From Deltaproteobacteria bacterium (GTDB lineage Bacteria; Desulfobacterota; Desulfuromonadia; Desulfuromonadales; Geopsychrobacteraceae): 23,048 bases of DNA. The stretch lies in assembly GCA_009993495.1 (NCBI GenBank), contig JAACTI010000252.1, positions 1 to 23,048 of the forward strand, written 5' to 3'. Below, in pieces: positions 7,425 to 14,346 of the stretch (position 1 is its first letter; the number at the start of each line of letters is the position of its first letter). The position numbers and the translations under genes are program-made. The notes beneath the pieces are model-generated. The model searched no databases and was not told the origin of the DNA. It was given only the letters and a program-made list of their open reading frames with translations.

Positions 7425-9260
7425 TTAAAATTTCCCGTATTCCGCATCGTCGAGGTTGATAACCCTTGCTGCCTTTTGCTGCTGGCGTGGCTGGTTGGCC
7501 AGGCTGTTCCAGCCGTTGGCTTGCAGGCGCGGCTGGGGTTTGCTTTTGGCTGCCGGCGCAGGGCTGATTTGTCCGACAGGCGCTTGCTGGTGGTGTACAG
7601 CCTTAATTTTGAAGCGCATGAGCATCTGCTGTAAATGTGCGGCCTGACTCGACAGTTCTTCGGCACTGGCCGCGCTCTCTTCGGCGGTGGCGGTGTTCTG
7701 CTGGGTGACGATGTCGATCTGTTCGATTCCCTGGTTGATCTGGGCAATGCCACCGGCCTGTTCTTCTGACGCGCTGGCGATTTCGGCGGCCAGGTCTGAA
7801 ACTTTGGTCACCTGTTGAGAAATTTTCTGGAGCGAATCGGCGGTTTCGCTGGCGATCTGCGCTCCATTGGCGGTTTTCTGAACCGAGCCTTCGATGAGCT
7901 CGGCTGTTTCCCGTGCCGCCTTGGCGCTGCGTCCGGCCAGATTCCGCACCTCTTCGGCAACCACCGCAAAGCCTTTGCCATGCTGACCGGCGCGGGCCGC
8001 TTCAACGGCGGCGTTCAGGGCGAGCAAGTTGGTCTGGAAGGCAATTTCGTCGATGACTTTGATGATTTTGTTGATGTTCTGACCGGCCAGACTGATTTCA
8101 TCCATAGCCCCGACCATGCGTTGCATCTGCTGATTACCCGTGTCAACCGCCTGTTGTGCTTCATCTGACAGCAGGTTGACCTGCTGGGCATTGGCGGCAT
8201 TTTGCCGCGTCTGAGCGGTCAGTTCATTGAGGGAACTGCTGATCTCCTCCAAGGAACTAGCCGATTCCGTAGCCCCCTGGGACAGGGATTGGGCCGAATC
8301 ACTCACTTGCACGCTGCCTGAACTAATCTGCTCACCCGCGGTTTGAATCTGCTCCATCACCTCGTTCAACTGAACTTCAAGTTGTTTCAGAGCCCCGCGA
8401 ATTTCGTCCTCTTTATCACGCGGGCTAATCTCAAAGGTGAGATCCCCACTGGCCAGTCTTTTCAGGGCATCAATCATTTCGTGCTGCAAGCTCTCGGCAA
8501 AACGATCCATGGCCTTGGCCATGCGACCGACTTCGTCGCGTTGATCCATGTTGAGGCGCGTGGTCAGATGCCCCTTTTCCATTGCTTCGATCATTTCAAC
8601 CGCACGGTGCATGGGGCGTGAGACCATGCGTGCCAAAAAGAACACCAGCCCAATTGAAACACCTATGGCTGCAAGCAGAACCGCCATCACCGACCAGAAC
8701 ACCTGGTTGATTGCCGCTTCCAGATCGTCAACATAGAGGCCACTGCCAATAATCCAGCCCCATTTAGGGTGGAGTTTGACATAGCTGATTTTGGGCTGAG
8801 GCTGGTCGTGGCCGGGTTTTTCCCACTGATAGTTGACAAACCCGGCGCCGGCGTTTTGGGCAACTTTGACCATTTCCATAAACAACGCCTTACCATCGGG
8901 ATCTTTTTTGGCCGACAGATCCTGACCTTCAAGAGCCGGGCTGATGGGATGCATCACCATTTTCGGTTGCGTGTCATTGATCCAGAAATAAGCGTCATCG
9001 CCATAGCGCGTGGCGCGAAGGGCGGCCAAGGCCAAAGCCTGGGCCTCTGCAACACTCAGGGTTTCACCGGCTTCACGGCTGTAATGGTCAATAATTCCCC
9101 AAGCGGTTTCCACCGCGGTTTGTAATTCATTCCGCCGCCCTTCATAGAGGTTGTCACGATATTGCCCATAGAGCCACAGGGATGTCGCGGTGAAAATAAT
9201 GATCAGCACGCTGGTGACCAGGTAGATTTTTTTGCCGATGTTCAAATGTTTAATGCGCAT
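7425..9260 (-). CDS. methyl-accepting chemotaxis protein with periplasmic single-Cache domain
   Basis: This is a 611-residue chemoreceptor. Order: TM1 (about 11-31); a periplasmic sCache domain (about 33-180) with the family stretch GDDAYFWIND (87-96) and KLHPKWGWIIGSGLYVDD; TM2 (about 189-211); HAMP (about 212-262) followed by a second HAMP-like segment (to about 305); and a long coiled-coil signalling domain whose hairpin tip reads DEIAFQTNLLALNAAVEAAR (404-423) then AGQHGKGFAVVAEEVRNLAG. The tip binds CheA and CheW. A Pro/Gln-rich linker ends in INLDDAEYGKF, a conserved-looking acidic-aromatic tail that may tether adaptation enzymes. AGGAGCG precedes the ATG. The receiver-like gene lies 21 nt upstream on the same strand. 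The ligand is unknown; sCache domains often bind small organic acids. Confidence 0.93.
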   Translation of the reverse strand: MRIKHLNIGKKIYLVTSVLIIIFTATSLWLYGQYRDNLYEGRRNELQTAVETAWGIIDHYSREAGETLSVAEAQALALAALRATRYGDDAYFWINDTQPKMVMHPISPALEGQDLSAKKDPDGKALFMEMVKVAQNAGAGFVNYQWEKPGHDQPQPKISYVKLHPKWGWIIGSGLYVDDLEAAINQVFWSVMAVLLAAIGVSIGLVFFLARMVSRPMHRAVEMIEAMEKGHLTTRLNMDQRDEVGRMAKAMDRFAESLQHEMIDALKRLASGDLTFEISPRDKEDEIRGALKQLEVQLNEVMEQIQTAGEQISSGSVQVSDSAQSLSQGATESASSLEEISSSLNELTAQTRQNAANAQQVNLLSDEAQQAVDTGNQQMQRMVGAMDEISLAGQNINKIIKVIDEIAFQTNLLALNAAVEAARAGQHGKGFAVVAEEVRNLAGRSAKAARETAELIEGSVQKTANGAQIASETADSLQKISQQVTKVSDLAAEIASASEEQAGGIAQINQGIEQIDIVTQQNTATAEESAASAEELSSQAAHLQQMLMRFKIKAVHHQQAPVGQISPAPAAKSKPQPRLQANGWNSLANQPRQQQKAARVINLDDAEYGKF

Positions 9261-9281
9261 TTTTTTCGCTCCTGTAAAGGG

Positions 9282-9728
9282 TCAGCCTGCCTTGGGCAGG
9301 TCGGGAATAGATAGATCTTGGTGGTGCATGGGATTGGCATTTGCTACCGGTGAGGTGTCGCGTTGAAAAATTGTTTTGACCCGCTGGTAAATTTCGCTCG
9401 ATGGGCATTGGTGCAGGGGCGGATCAAGCGTGGTAATGGCGCCGCTCAAGGGCAGGGAGACTGGACTGACCAGCATGAGTTGTAGCCGGGGATATTTTTG
9501 CCGCAACTTTAAGAGCAGGGCCAGGAGTATGCCTTGTGTCTGAGGGTGATTGATCAACAGCATGTCAGCCGCAACCAAGGTGCTGTCCTGTTGCAGTAGC
9601 CAGTTAATCGCTTCAATTTCGTCGTCAAAAGAAGTTATGGCAAAGCCTGAAAGATGCAACAGAAAACCGATGTTCGATAAGCTGTCGCCCGAATTATCGG
9701 CCACCAGAATATGTTTTTTGTTGCTCAT
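9282..9728 (-). CDS. degenerate receiver-domain protein upstream of the chemoreceptor
   Basis: This 148-residue protein has the layout of a CheY-type receiver: HILVADNSGDS at the first strand, LLHLSGFAITSFDDEIEAI for helix 1 and strand 2, ADMLLINHP for strand 3, and LQLMLVSP for strand 4. Key residues are altered. The usual Asp-Asp pair is reduced to Asp-Asn, the phospho-acceptor Asp is Asn in the LLINHP motif, and the conserved Lys after strand 5 is not evident. It should not be phosphorylated in the normal way and may act as a constitutive or protein-binding module. The start at 9728 (MSNKKHILV) is preferred over 9773 because the receiver fold begins there. It ends 21 nt before the chemoreceptor start, so the two are probably one operon. 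Confidence 0.7.
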   Translation of the reverse strand: MSNKKHILVADNSGDSLSNIGFLLHLSGFAITSFDDEIEAINWLLQQDSTLVAADMLLINHPQTQGILLALLLKLRQKYPRLQLMLVSPVSLPLSGAITTLDPPLHQCPSSEIYQRVKTIFQRDTSPVANANPMHHQDLSIPDLPKAG

Positions 9729-9995
9729 GACCTGCCTGCTTAGAAAAGTTAAAGACGAGAGCAGGCAGAGCAATCTTGGTGCCAGCTAATCTCAAGTTAT
9801 TAAATAATTAAAATGATTGTATTTTTAACAAAAAAGAATGGAAGTCGTTTTGAAAGGGGGTGTAACTAAAAGAACGCCGGTAGCGGCAGAAATATCGCAA
9901 AAGTCCCTGATCTCGGGATTTGAAGCCAGTGTGGGCAAACAAACACTGTCACCAGCTGCACACCCCTCCAACGGGGTGGTTTTGCCAGCAGTGCA
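9729..9995. other. intergenic region between two signalling operons
   Basis: This holds the upstream region of the receiver-like/chemoreceptor operon and the trailer of the sigma54 regulator gene. The part near 9790-9835 is very AT-rich and probably contains the minus-strand promoter, but I cannot fix its boxes. A 6-bp hairpin (CACCCC, 9961-9966, with GGGGTG, 9973-9978) lies 18 nt after the regulator stop, but no T-run follows it on the minus strand. A second dyad pairs CAGTGT (9927-9932) with ACACTG (9943-9948). No convincing gene or riboswitch was found. Confidence 0.4.
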
Positions 9996-11420
9996 TCAAG
10001 GCTTCGTATCCTGCTCAATAGTTACCGAACTTTTTTTAAGGCGTTTGTTCAGCGCCGGGCGCGAAATCCCGAGCAAGCTTGCGGCAATGGTTTGATTACC
10101 GGCAGCGCGTTTCATGGCTTCGGCCTCCAGCAGCTTGCCTGCTTCTGCCAGGCTGGGCAGAGTCGCGCCGAAAATCAGCTTCTGTTCAGGGTCTTCCGCC
10201 AGGTTTCTGGGTGCGCCCTGGGAAATTGCAGCGCGAAATGCGCGCATGGAGAGGGTTCCATGCGTGTGAGTGGCCATGGCGTCAGCGACCATGGCCGCCA
10301 GTTCGCGCACATTGCCGGGAAAGGCATAGGTGGTAAGGAGATTTGGCAACTCGGGTGGATAGGTTGGTTTTGTGCGTCCCAGGTTTTGTGCCTCGCGCTC
10401 GAGGAGATGGTTAAGCAGCAAGGGAATGTCGCCCTTACGTTTGCGCAGGGGGGGCAATTCGAGGCGATGAGCGGCCAGACGGTAATAGAGATCGCGACGA
10501 AACTGACCCGCTTCGACGGCGGCTTCCAGCCTACTGTTGGTGGCCACCACCACGCGAATATCGGCCTGGCGTGGGGTGTCGGCTCCCAGAGGCAGGTATT
10601 CACCTTCTTGCAGCAGACGCAATAATTTTATCTGCGAAGCCAGACTCAGGTCGCCAATTTCATCTAAAAAGAGTGTTCCGCCACGCGCCGTTTCAACCAT
10701 GCCGGGCCGGTTGCGCTCTGCGCCGGTGAAAGCTCCGCGCAGGTGGCCGAAAAGGGTGTCGGAAAAAATAGTATCGTCAAGGCCGGCAACATTGAGCGCC
10801 ACCCAGGGTGCCGCCGGTTGGCGCAAACGGTGAACCGCGCGGGCGAAAAGTTCTTTGCCGGTGCCGCTTTCGCCGCAAATGAGCACCGGGTGCGGTCCTG
10901 GCGCTACCGCCTCAAGATAGTGGCACAGATGAAGCAATTGGGGGTCGGTAGTGACGATCTCGGCAAAGACGGCCGGATTTTTCAGCGGTTGATTTTGAAA
11001 TAACCTGTTGAGCTGGCGGTTTTCTTCCTGCAATTGCAGCATCTTGAAGGCCCGGCGGATGGCGGCCAGCAGCTGATCTTGCTCGACACTCTTGACAAAA
11101 TAGTCGAAAGCACCCAGTTTCATACAGCGTACCGACAGCGCAACCTGGTTGATCCCGGTCAGGACGATAACCGGTAAGTCCGGGTAGCTGGCTACAATCT
11201 GGGGCAGTAGTTCATCGCCAGTGATGTGCGGCATGGTGATATCGAGAAGTACCAGATCCGTTGGTTGCCGCGCCAGCATCGCCATGGCCTTGCGGCTGTC
11301 GCTGCAAGTGCGGATTTGCGTGACTCCCACGGAGCGTTCGATAGCCACGGACAGGCCGCGCAGCCAGCTGGGTTCATCATCGATCAGTAGCACTGAAAAA
11401 TTAAAAAATTCCTTCATCAT
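9996..11420 (-). CDS. sigma54-dependent NtrC-family response regulator
   Basis: This is a 474-residue transcription activator. The N-terminal receiver (about 9-125) has LLIDDE, phospho-acceptor Asp60 in LVLLDITMP and the conserved Lys in YFVKS. The AAA+ domain follows with Walker A GESGTGKE (183-190), the sigma54-contacting GAFTGA loop (229-234), Walker B GGTLFLDEIG (247-256) and arginine finger region FRRDLYYRL (307-315). The C-terminal Fis-type helix-turn-helix is NQTIAASLLGISRPALNKRL (443-462). It should turn on sigma54 promoters when phosphorylated by the kinase encoded immediately upstream, whose stop codon overlaps its ATG by 4 nt. A second in-frame ATG follows directly (MMKEF). Targets are not evident in the window. 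Confidence 0.94.
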   Translation of the reverse strand: MMKEFFNFSVLLIDDEPSWLRGLSVAIERSVGVTQIRTCSDSRKAMAMLARQPTDLVLLDITMPHITGDELLPQIVASYPDLPVIVLTGINQVALSVRCMKLGAFDYFVKSVEQDQLLAAIRRAFKMLQLQEENRQLNRLFQNQPLKNPAVFAEIVTTDPQLLHLCHYLEAVAPGPHPVLICGESGTGKELFARAVHRLRQPAAPWVALNVAGLDDTIFSDTLFGHLRGAFTGAERNRPGMVETARGGTLFLDEIGDLSLASQIKLLRLLQEGEYLPLGADTPRQADIRVVVATNSRLEAAVEAGQFRRDLYYRLAAHRLELPPLRKRKGDIPLLLNHLLEREAQNLGRTKPTYPPELPNLLTTYAFPGNVRELAAMVADAMATHTHGTLSMRAFRAAISQGAPRNLAEDPEQKLIFGATLPSLAEAGKLLEAEAMKRAAGNQTIAASLLGISRPALNKRLKKSSVTIEQDTKP

Positions 11421-13009
11421 TTTGATCTACTCGCCGGAAGTTGCAGCAGGATGGTGGTTCCTTGCCCCGGTTCGGAATGAAACTCCAGCTTGCCGCCATG
11501 CTCGCGCACAATGCGTGCTGAAACCGACAGACCCAAGCCGGTGCCGCCCGCTTCACGGCGGGTGGTAAAAAAGGGGTCGGTAATGTAGGGCAGGTTTTCA
11601 GGGCTGATGCCACAGCCTTCATCCATCACCCTTATTTCGACGCAGCGGGCCTGCGGATTCCAGCGGCTGTGCAGGGACAATTTTGCGGCGCGGTTTGGCA
11701 GGGCCTGGCAGGCATTGACCAGGAGATTAACAATAACCTGTTCCATGCGGTGCGGATTCCCTGTGATCGGGGGCAGGCGGGTTGCCAGGCTTTGGCTGAA
11801 ATGGTCCGTTGCTTTGCGAATTGTCGTGTGTGCCAGCCGCAAGGCCTTGGCGATGGAAATATTCAGATCAAAATCCTGGGTTTTTTCATGGCCGTCTCGA
11901 TACGCGAAATCTTTCAAATCTTCGACGATTTCGCGGATGCGGCGTGCGCTGTCTTCCATTTCCGTTGCCAGTTGTGGTGCCAGCTGGCGGGCGCGGTTGA
12001 GGGGCAGCCCGCCGATTCTGACTTCGGGACTGAGATGTGCCAGTTCAGCAAGAGCATCATGCAGAAGGTCGCGCAGGGTCTGAAGGTTGAGCATAATTAA
12101 GCCATTAGGGTTGTTGATTTCATGGGCGACTCCGGCTGACAACTGACCCAGAGACGCCAGCCGACTGGCACGCTCGCTTTCTTTGCGCAGGCGCATCCTT
12201 TCGGTAATATCTTCAAAAATCAAGATCAGCCCGGCTTGTCCGGACATCTTCTCCGCGTTACGGGCATTTGAGAGGCTCAGAATCCGCGCTTTATTGCGGT
12301 GGTCCGTGTAGTTTAATTCAAAATTTCGCAGGGGCTCGTGGAGGATCCTGTGGCAGAGTTCGGAGTCGAACTGTGTCAGAAAAGGACAGGGGGCACCGAT
12401 AATTTCAGCGGCCGACAGGCCGAACAGTTGCTGCGCGCCCCGGTTCCACAGCTTGACCTGCTGGTGGTGATCCAGTTCGATAATTGCCAGGGGCACCGCC
12501 TGAAACAGGGCATCGAGGGTGGCATGGCTGGCATTGAGCTGGCGACAGGCATCTTCAAGCTCGTGGGTGCGTTTCTCGACCTCCTGTTCGAGGGACTGCT
12601 GGTAGCTTTGTTGCAAAGATTTCAGTCGACCGCGTTCGATCCCGCTGCTGACGGCGTGACTCAAAACGTCGAGGCTTAAAATCGGTTTGGTCAAATAATC
12701 CGTCGCCCCACGGCGCAGGGCTTCGACCACGTCACGAATGTCGTCGGTTCCGGAAATGACAATTACCGGAATGTCGGGCGCTGTTTTGCGCAACACCTCA
12801 AGGGTCGCCAACCCGTCGAGTTCGGGCATGTACAGGTCGAGGAGAATTAGCTCTGGCTGCTCGCGGGCCGCTAACTCTAGCCCGTGACGGCCTGATGCGG
12901 CATCAAAAACCACATAGCCCAGGTCTTCCAAGAAGTCACGATAGGTGACGCGCAGGGCCTCCTGATCATCAATTACTAAAATTTTCGCTGGTTCAGTGAC
13001 GATGGGCAC
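11417..13009 (-). CDS. receiver-PAS histidine kinase
   Basis: This is a 530-residue soluble kinase with no membrane segments. It starts with a receiver domain (about 8-125; Asp58 in LILLDLYMP, Lys in YLTKP), then a coiled coil (about 125-160), a PAS domain (about 160-270), a phospho-acceptor helix with His296 in GVAHEINNP, and an ATPase domain with N-box NLLVNACQAL (428-437), DEGCGIS (463-469) and GGTGLGLS (488-495). The N-terminal receiver suggests that it is itself an input-controlled kinase fed by another kinase. The start is a GTG at 13009 with only a weak AGAGAC upstream. The stop overlaps the start of the sigma54 regulator (ATGA), so the two form a cognate pair. Confidence 0.93.
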   Translation of the reverse strand: MPIVTEPAKILVIDDQEALRVTYRDFLEDLGYVVFDAASGRHGLELAAREQPELILLDLYMPELDGLATLEVLRKTAPDIPVIVISGTDDIRDVVEALRRGATDYLTKPILSLDVLSHAVSSGIERGRLKSLQQSYQQSLEQEVEKRTHELEDACRQLNASHATLDALFQAVPLAIIELDHHQQVKLWNRGAQQLFGLSAAEIIGAPCPFLTQFDSELCHRILHEPLRNFELNYTDHRNKARILSLSNARNAEKMSGQAGLILIFEDITERMRLRKESERASRLASLGQLSAGVAHEINNPNGLIMLNLQTLRDLLHDALAELAHLSPEVRIGGLPLNRARQLAPQLATEMEDSARRIREIVEDLKDFAYRDGHEKTQDFDLNISIAKALRLAHTTIRKATDHFSQSLATRLPPITGNPHRMEQVIVNLLVNACQALPNRAAKLSLHSRWNPQARCVEIRVMDEGCGISPENLPYITDPFFTTRREAGGTGLGLSVSARIVREHGGKLEFHSEPGQGTTILLQLPASRSK

Positions 13010-13067
13010 GGTTTGTCTCTGATTTTTGGGTTGGAATCGGTTAGCGCGGCGGAGGGACAGTTACCCG

Positions 13068-13095
13068 AGTGTAGCAGCTGAACGCCGAAGGACAA
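13068..13095 (-). promoter_or_regulatory. candidate sigma70 promoter of the kinase/sigma54-regulator operon
   Basis: On the minus strand, TTGTCC (13095-13090) lies 16 bp from TACACT (13073-13068), about 58 nt before the GTG start. Both boxes match the consensus at four of six positions. Confidence 0.4.
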
Positions 13096-13112
13096 GAGGG
13101 GCGTGGATGACA

Positions 13113-13154
13113 AGAGAAAAAAGCCCTTACGCACAAGGGAGCGCAAGGGCTTTT
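13113..13154 (-). terminator. rho-independent terminator of the OB-fold lipoprotein gene
   Basis: A 14-bp stem with one mismatch pairs 13119-13132 with 13141-13154 (core AAGCCCTT with AAGGGCTT) around an 8-nt loop. On the minus strand it runs into a T-rich stretch (TTTTTTCTCTT). It starts 22 nt after the lipoprotein stop. A-tracts at the other side could let it work in both directions. Confidence 0.75.
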
Positions 13155-13176
13155 GAGCCGGTGAAAACCAGAGTTT

Positions 13177-13959
13177 TTATTCGACCGTCACTTTGGCGTC
13201 TTCGATGATCAGGGCATACTTGTAGCCGTAGCCAAAATCTTTATCGAGGCTCAATGTTCCTGAAACCAGCACAGTATCGCCAACTTTGGCTTCGGTAGCG
13301 CTGGTGACGGTAATGTCGTTGGTGCCGGCGGCGGCGTCACCGCTGCCATCCTGAATGTGCAGCCAGTTTTTGCCCATGATCTGAGCGTTGTATTTAACGA
13401 CCTTGCCGCGCAAGGCTACTTCTTTCCCGGCTAGCTCGGCTTTGCCATTATTGATTTCAGCCACGGTTTTGCCGCCTTCGGCCTTGGCGATACCTTGCAG
13501 ATCGATATCGGCCGCTGCGGTCGCGCTGACTTTCGTATCGGGATGGCCTTCAGGCATGGTCGCATTCGGGTCAACGCTTGCAGCCGCTGCGGTCGCATTG
13601 GGGTTCAAAACGGAATCGACGAAATAGACCACTTCAAAATCACGGTCGAGGGATTTGCTGTGGTAGTTGTTCATCGGCATGCCTTCGGGGACGATGACGT
13701 CATCGCCGACGGCAACGCTGAATTCGGGGGCTGCCGCCCAGATTTTCTTTTGACCATCATCGACCTGAACATAGGTGTAGCCTGCGGCATTCATGGTTTC
13801 GACGACCTTTCCGGTTACGCCACCGGCTTTGGGTACTTCAGCCGCTGGTTGACTGGTTGCCGCCGGAGCCGCAGCCTGGGGAGCTTCTTCTTTTTTACTA
13901 CAGGCCGAAAAAGAGATGAGTGCCAGGCTGGCAACGAAAAAGATAAGGACTTTTTTCAC
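13177..13959 (-). CDS. exported lipoprotein with two OB-fold-like domains
   Basis: This is a 260-residue protein. A GTG start at 13959 follows GGAGG and begins a lipoprotein signal (KKVLIFFVASLALISFSAC) with lipid-anchored Cys20. A low-complexity Ala/Pro/Glu linker (about 22-45) follows. The first domain (about 46-118) reads GKVVETMNAAGYTYVQVDDG then KKIWAAAPEF and resembles the small OB-fold domain found near c-type cytochromes and nitrite reductases (NrfJ-like) in delta-proteobacteria. The second (about 170-260) reads VALRGKVVKYNAQIMGKNWL then HIQDGSGD, with VLVSGTLSLDKDFGYGY, the nucleic-acid-binding-type OB fold often annotated as DNA-binding. In an envelope lipoprotein this more likely binds a metal, oligosaccharide or partner. 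An upstream in-frame extension to 14073 lacks a signal peptide and is rejected. It has its own promoter and terminator. Confidence 0.8.
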   Translation of the reverse strand: MKKVLIFFVASLALISFSACSKKEEAPQAAAPAATSQPAAEVPKAGGVTGKVVETMNAAGYTYVQVDDGQKKIWAAAPEFSVAVGDDVIVPEGMPMNNYHSKSLDRDFEVVYFVDSVLNPNATAAAASVDPNATMPEGHPDTKVSATAAADIDLQGIAKAEGGKTVAEINNGKAELAGKEVALRGKVVKYNAQIMGKNWLHIQDGSGDAAAGTNDITVTSATEAKVGDTVLVSGTLSLDKDFGYGYKYALIIEDAKVTVE

Positions 13960-14035
13960 GATGGATCCTCCAGTAGCTTTAGCTTTAAGTTGTTTACGCA
14001 ATGGCCATAAACGGCCGGTTTTTGACAACCTGTGG

Positions 14036-14065
14036 AAGATACCACAAATGAAAGTGCTGAAACAA
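14036..14065 (-). promoter_or_regulatory. candidate promoter of the OB-fold lipoprotein gene
   Basis: On the minus strand, TTGTTT (14065-14060) is followed after 18 bp by an extended -10, TGGTATCTT, with TATCTT at 14041-14036. The leader would be about 70 nt and ends in a GGAGG ribosome binding site before the GTG at 13959. The -35 is weak and the extended -10 is the main support. Confidence 0.4.
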
Positions 14066-14346
14066 GATGCCAAGCGCGGGATTTTTTACTATCTCAGTGG
14101 TCTCACTTTACTCCCAAGTCACCGTGCCCGAGATCCCCATTCCACGGGCCGCATACCCCGCTTAGCTGTCGCTGTCCGGGCGACAGTTACGCGTTCCATG
14201 GTGGCCTCGGACTGGTCGCTTTGGGGTTTTTCCTGAGCCGTTTTATTCGCTACTTTTTGCGCAAGCATCATGTTTAACCACTGATTGAGCCTTCTGTTGT
14301 TTTGACTGCTCGCCTGGATCAAGATTCCCGTGCGACGCGTGAAGGT
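14066..14346. other. non-coding stretch with a hairpin, between malQ and the lipoprotein gene
   Basis: I find no convincing gene here. A 10-bp stem (TAGCTGTCGC, 14163-14172, with GCGACAGTTA, 14180-14189, one G-U pair) closes a 7-nt loop. It could be a regulatory dyad or part of a small RNA. A plus-strand frame ending at 14277 (GGLGLVALGFFLSRFIRYFL then RKHHV) looks like a membrane helix with a basic tail but lacks a ribosome binding site. No T-run terminator for malQ was seen directly after its stop. Confidence 0.4.

Noticed and set aside
9900..9995. GEMM (cyclic di-nucleotide) riboswitch suggested by GGGCAAAC
   Set aside because: The rest of the consensus (ACGCAAAGCC core and the GGTAGC/GCCGGG partner) is missing, and the position relative to genes is wrong.
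9838..10095. 85-codon plus-strand open frame
   Set aside because: It overlaps the end of the sigma54 regulator gene, has no ribosome binding site and its peptide looks non-protein-like.
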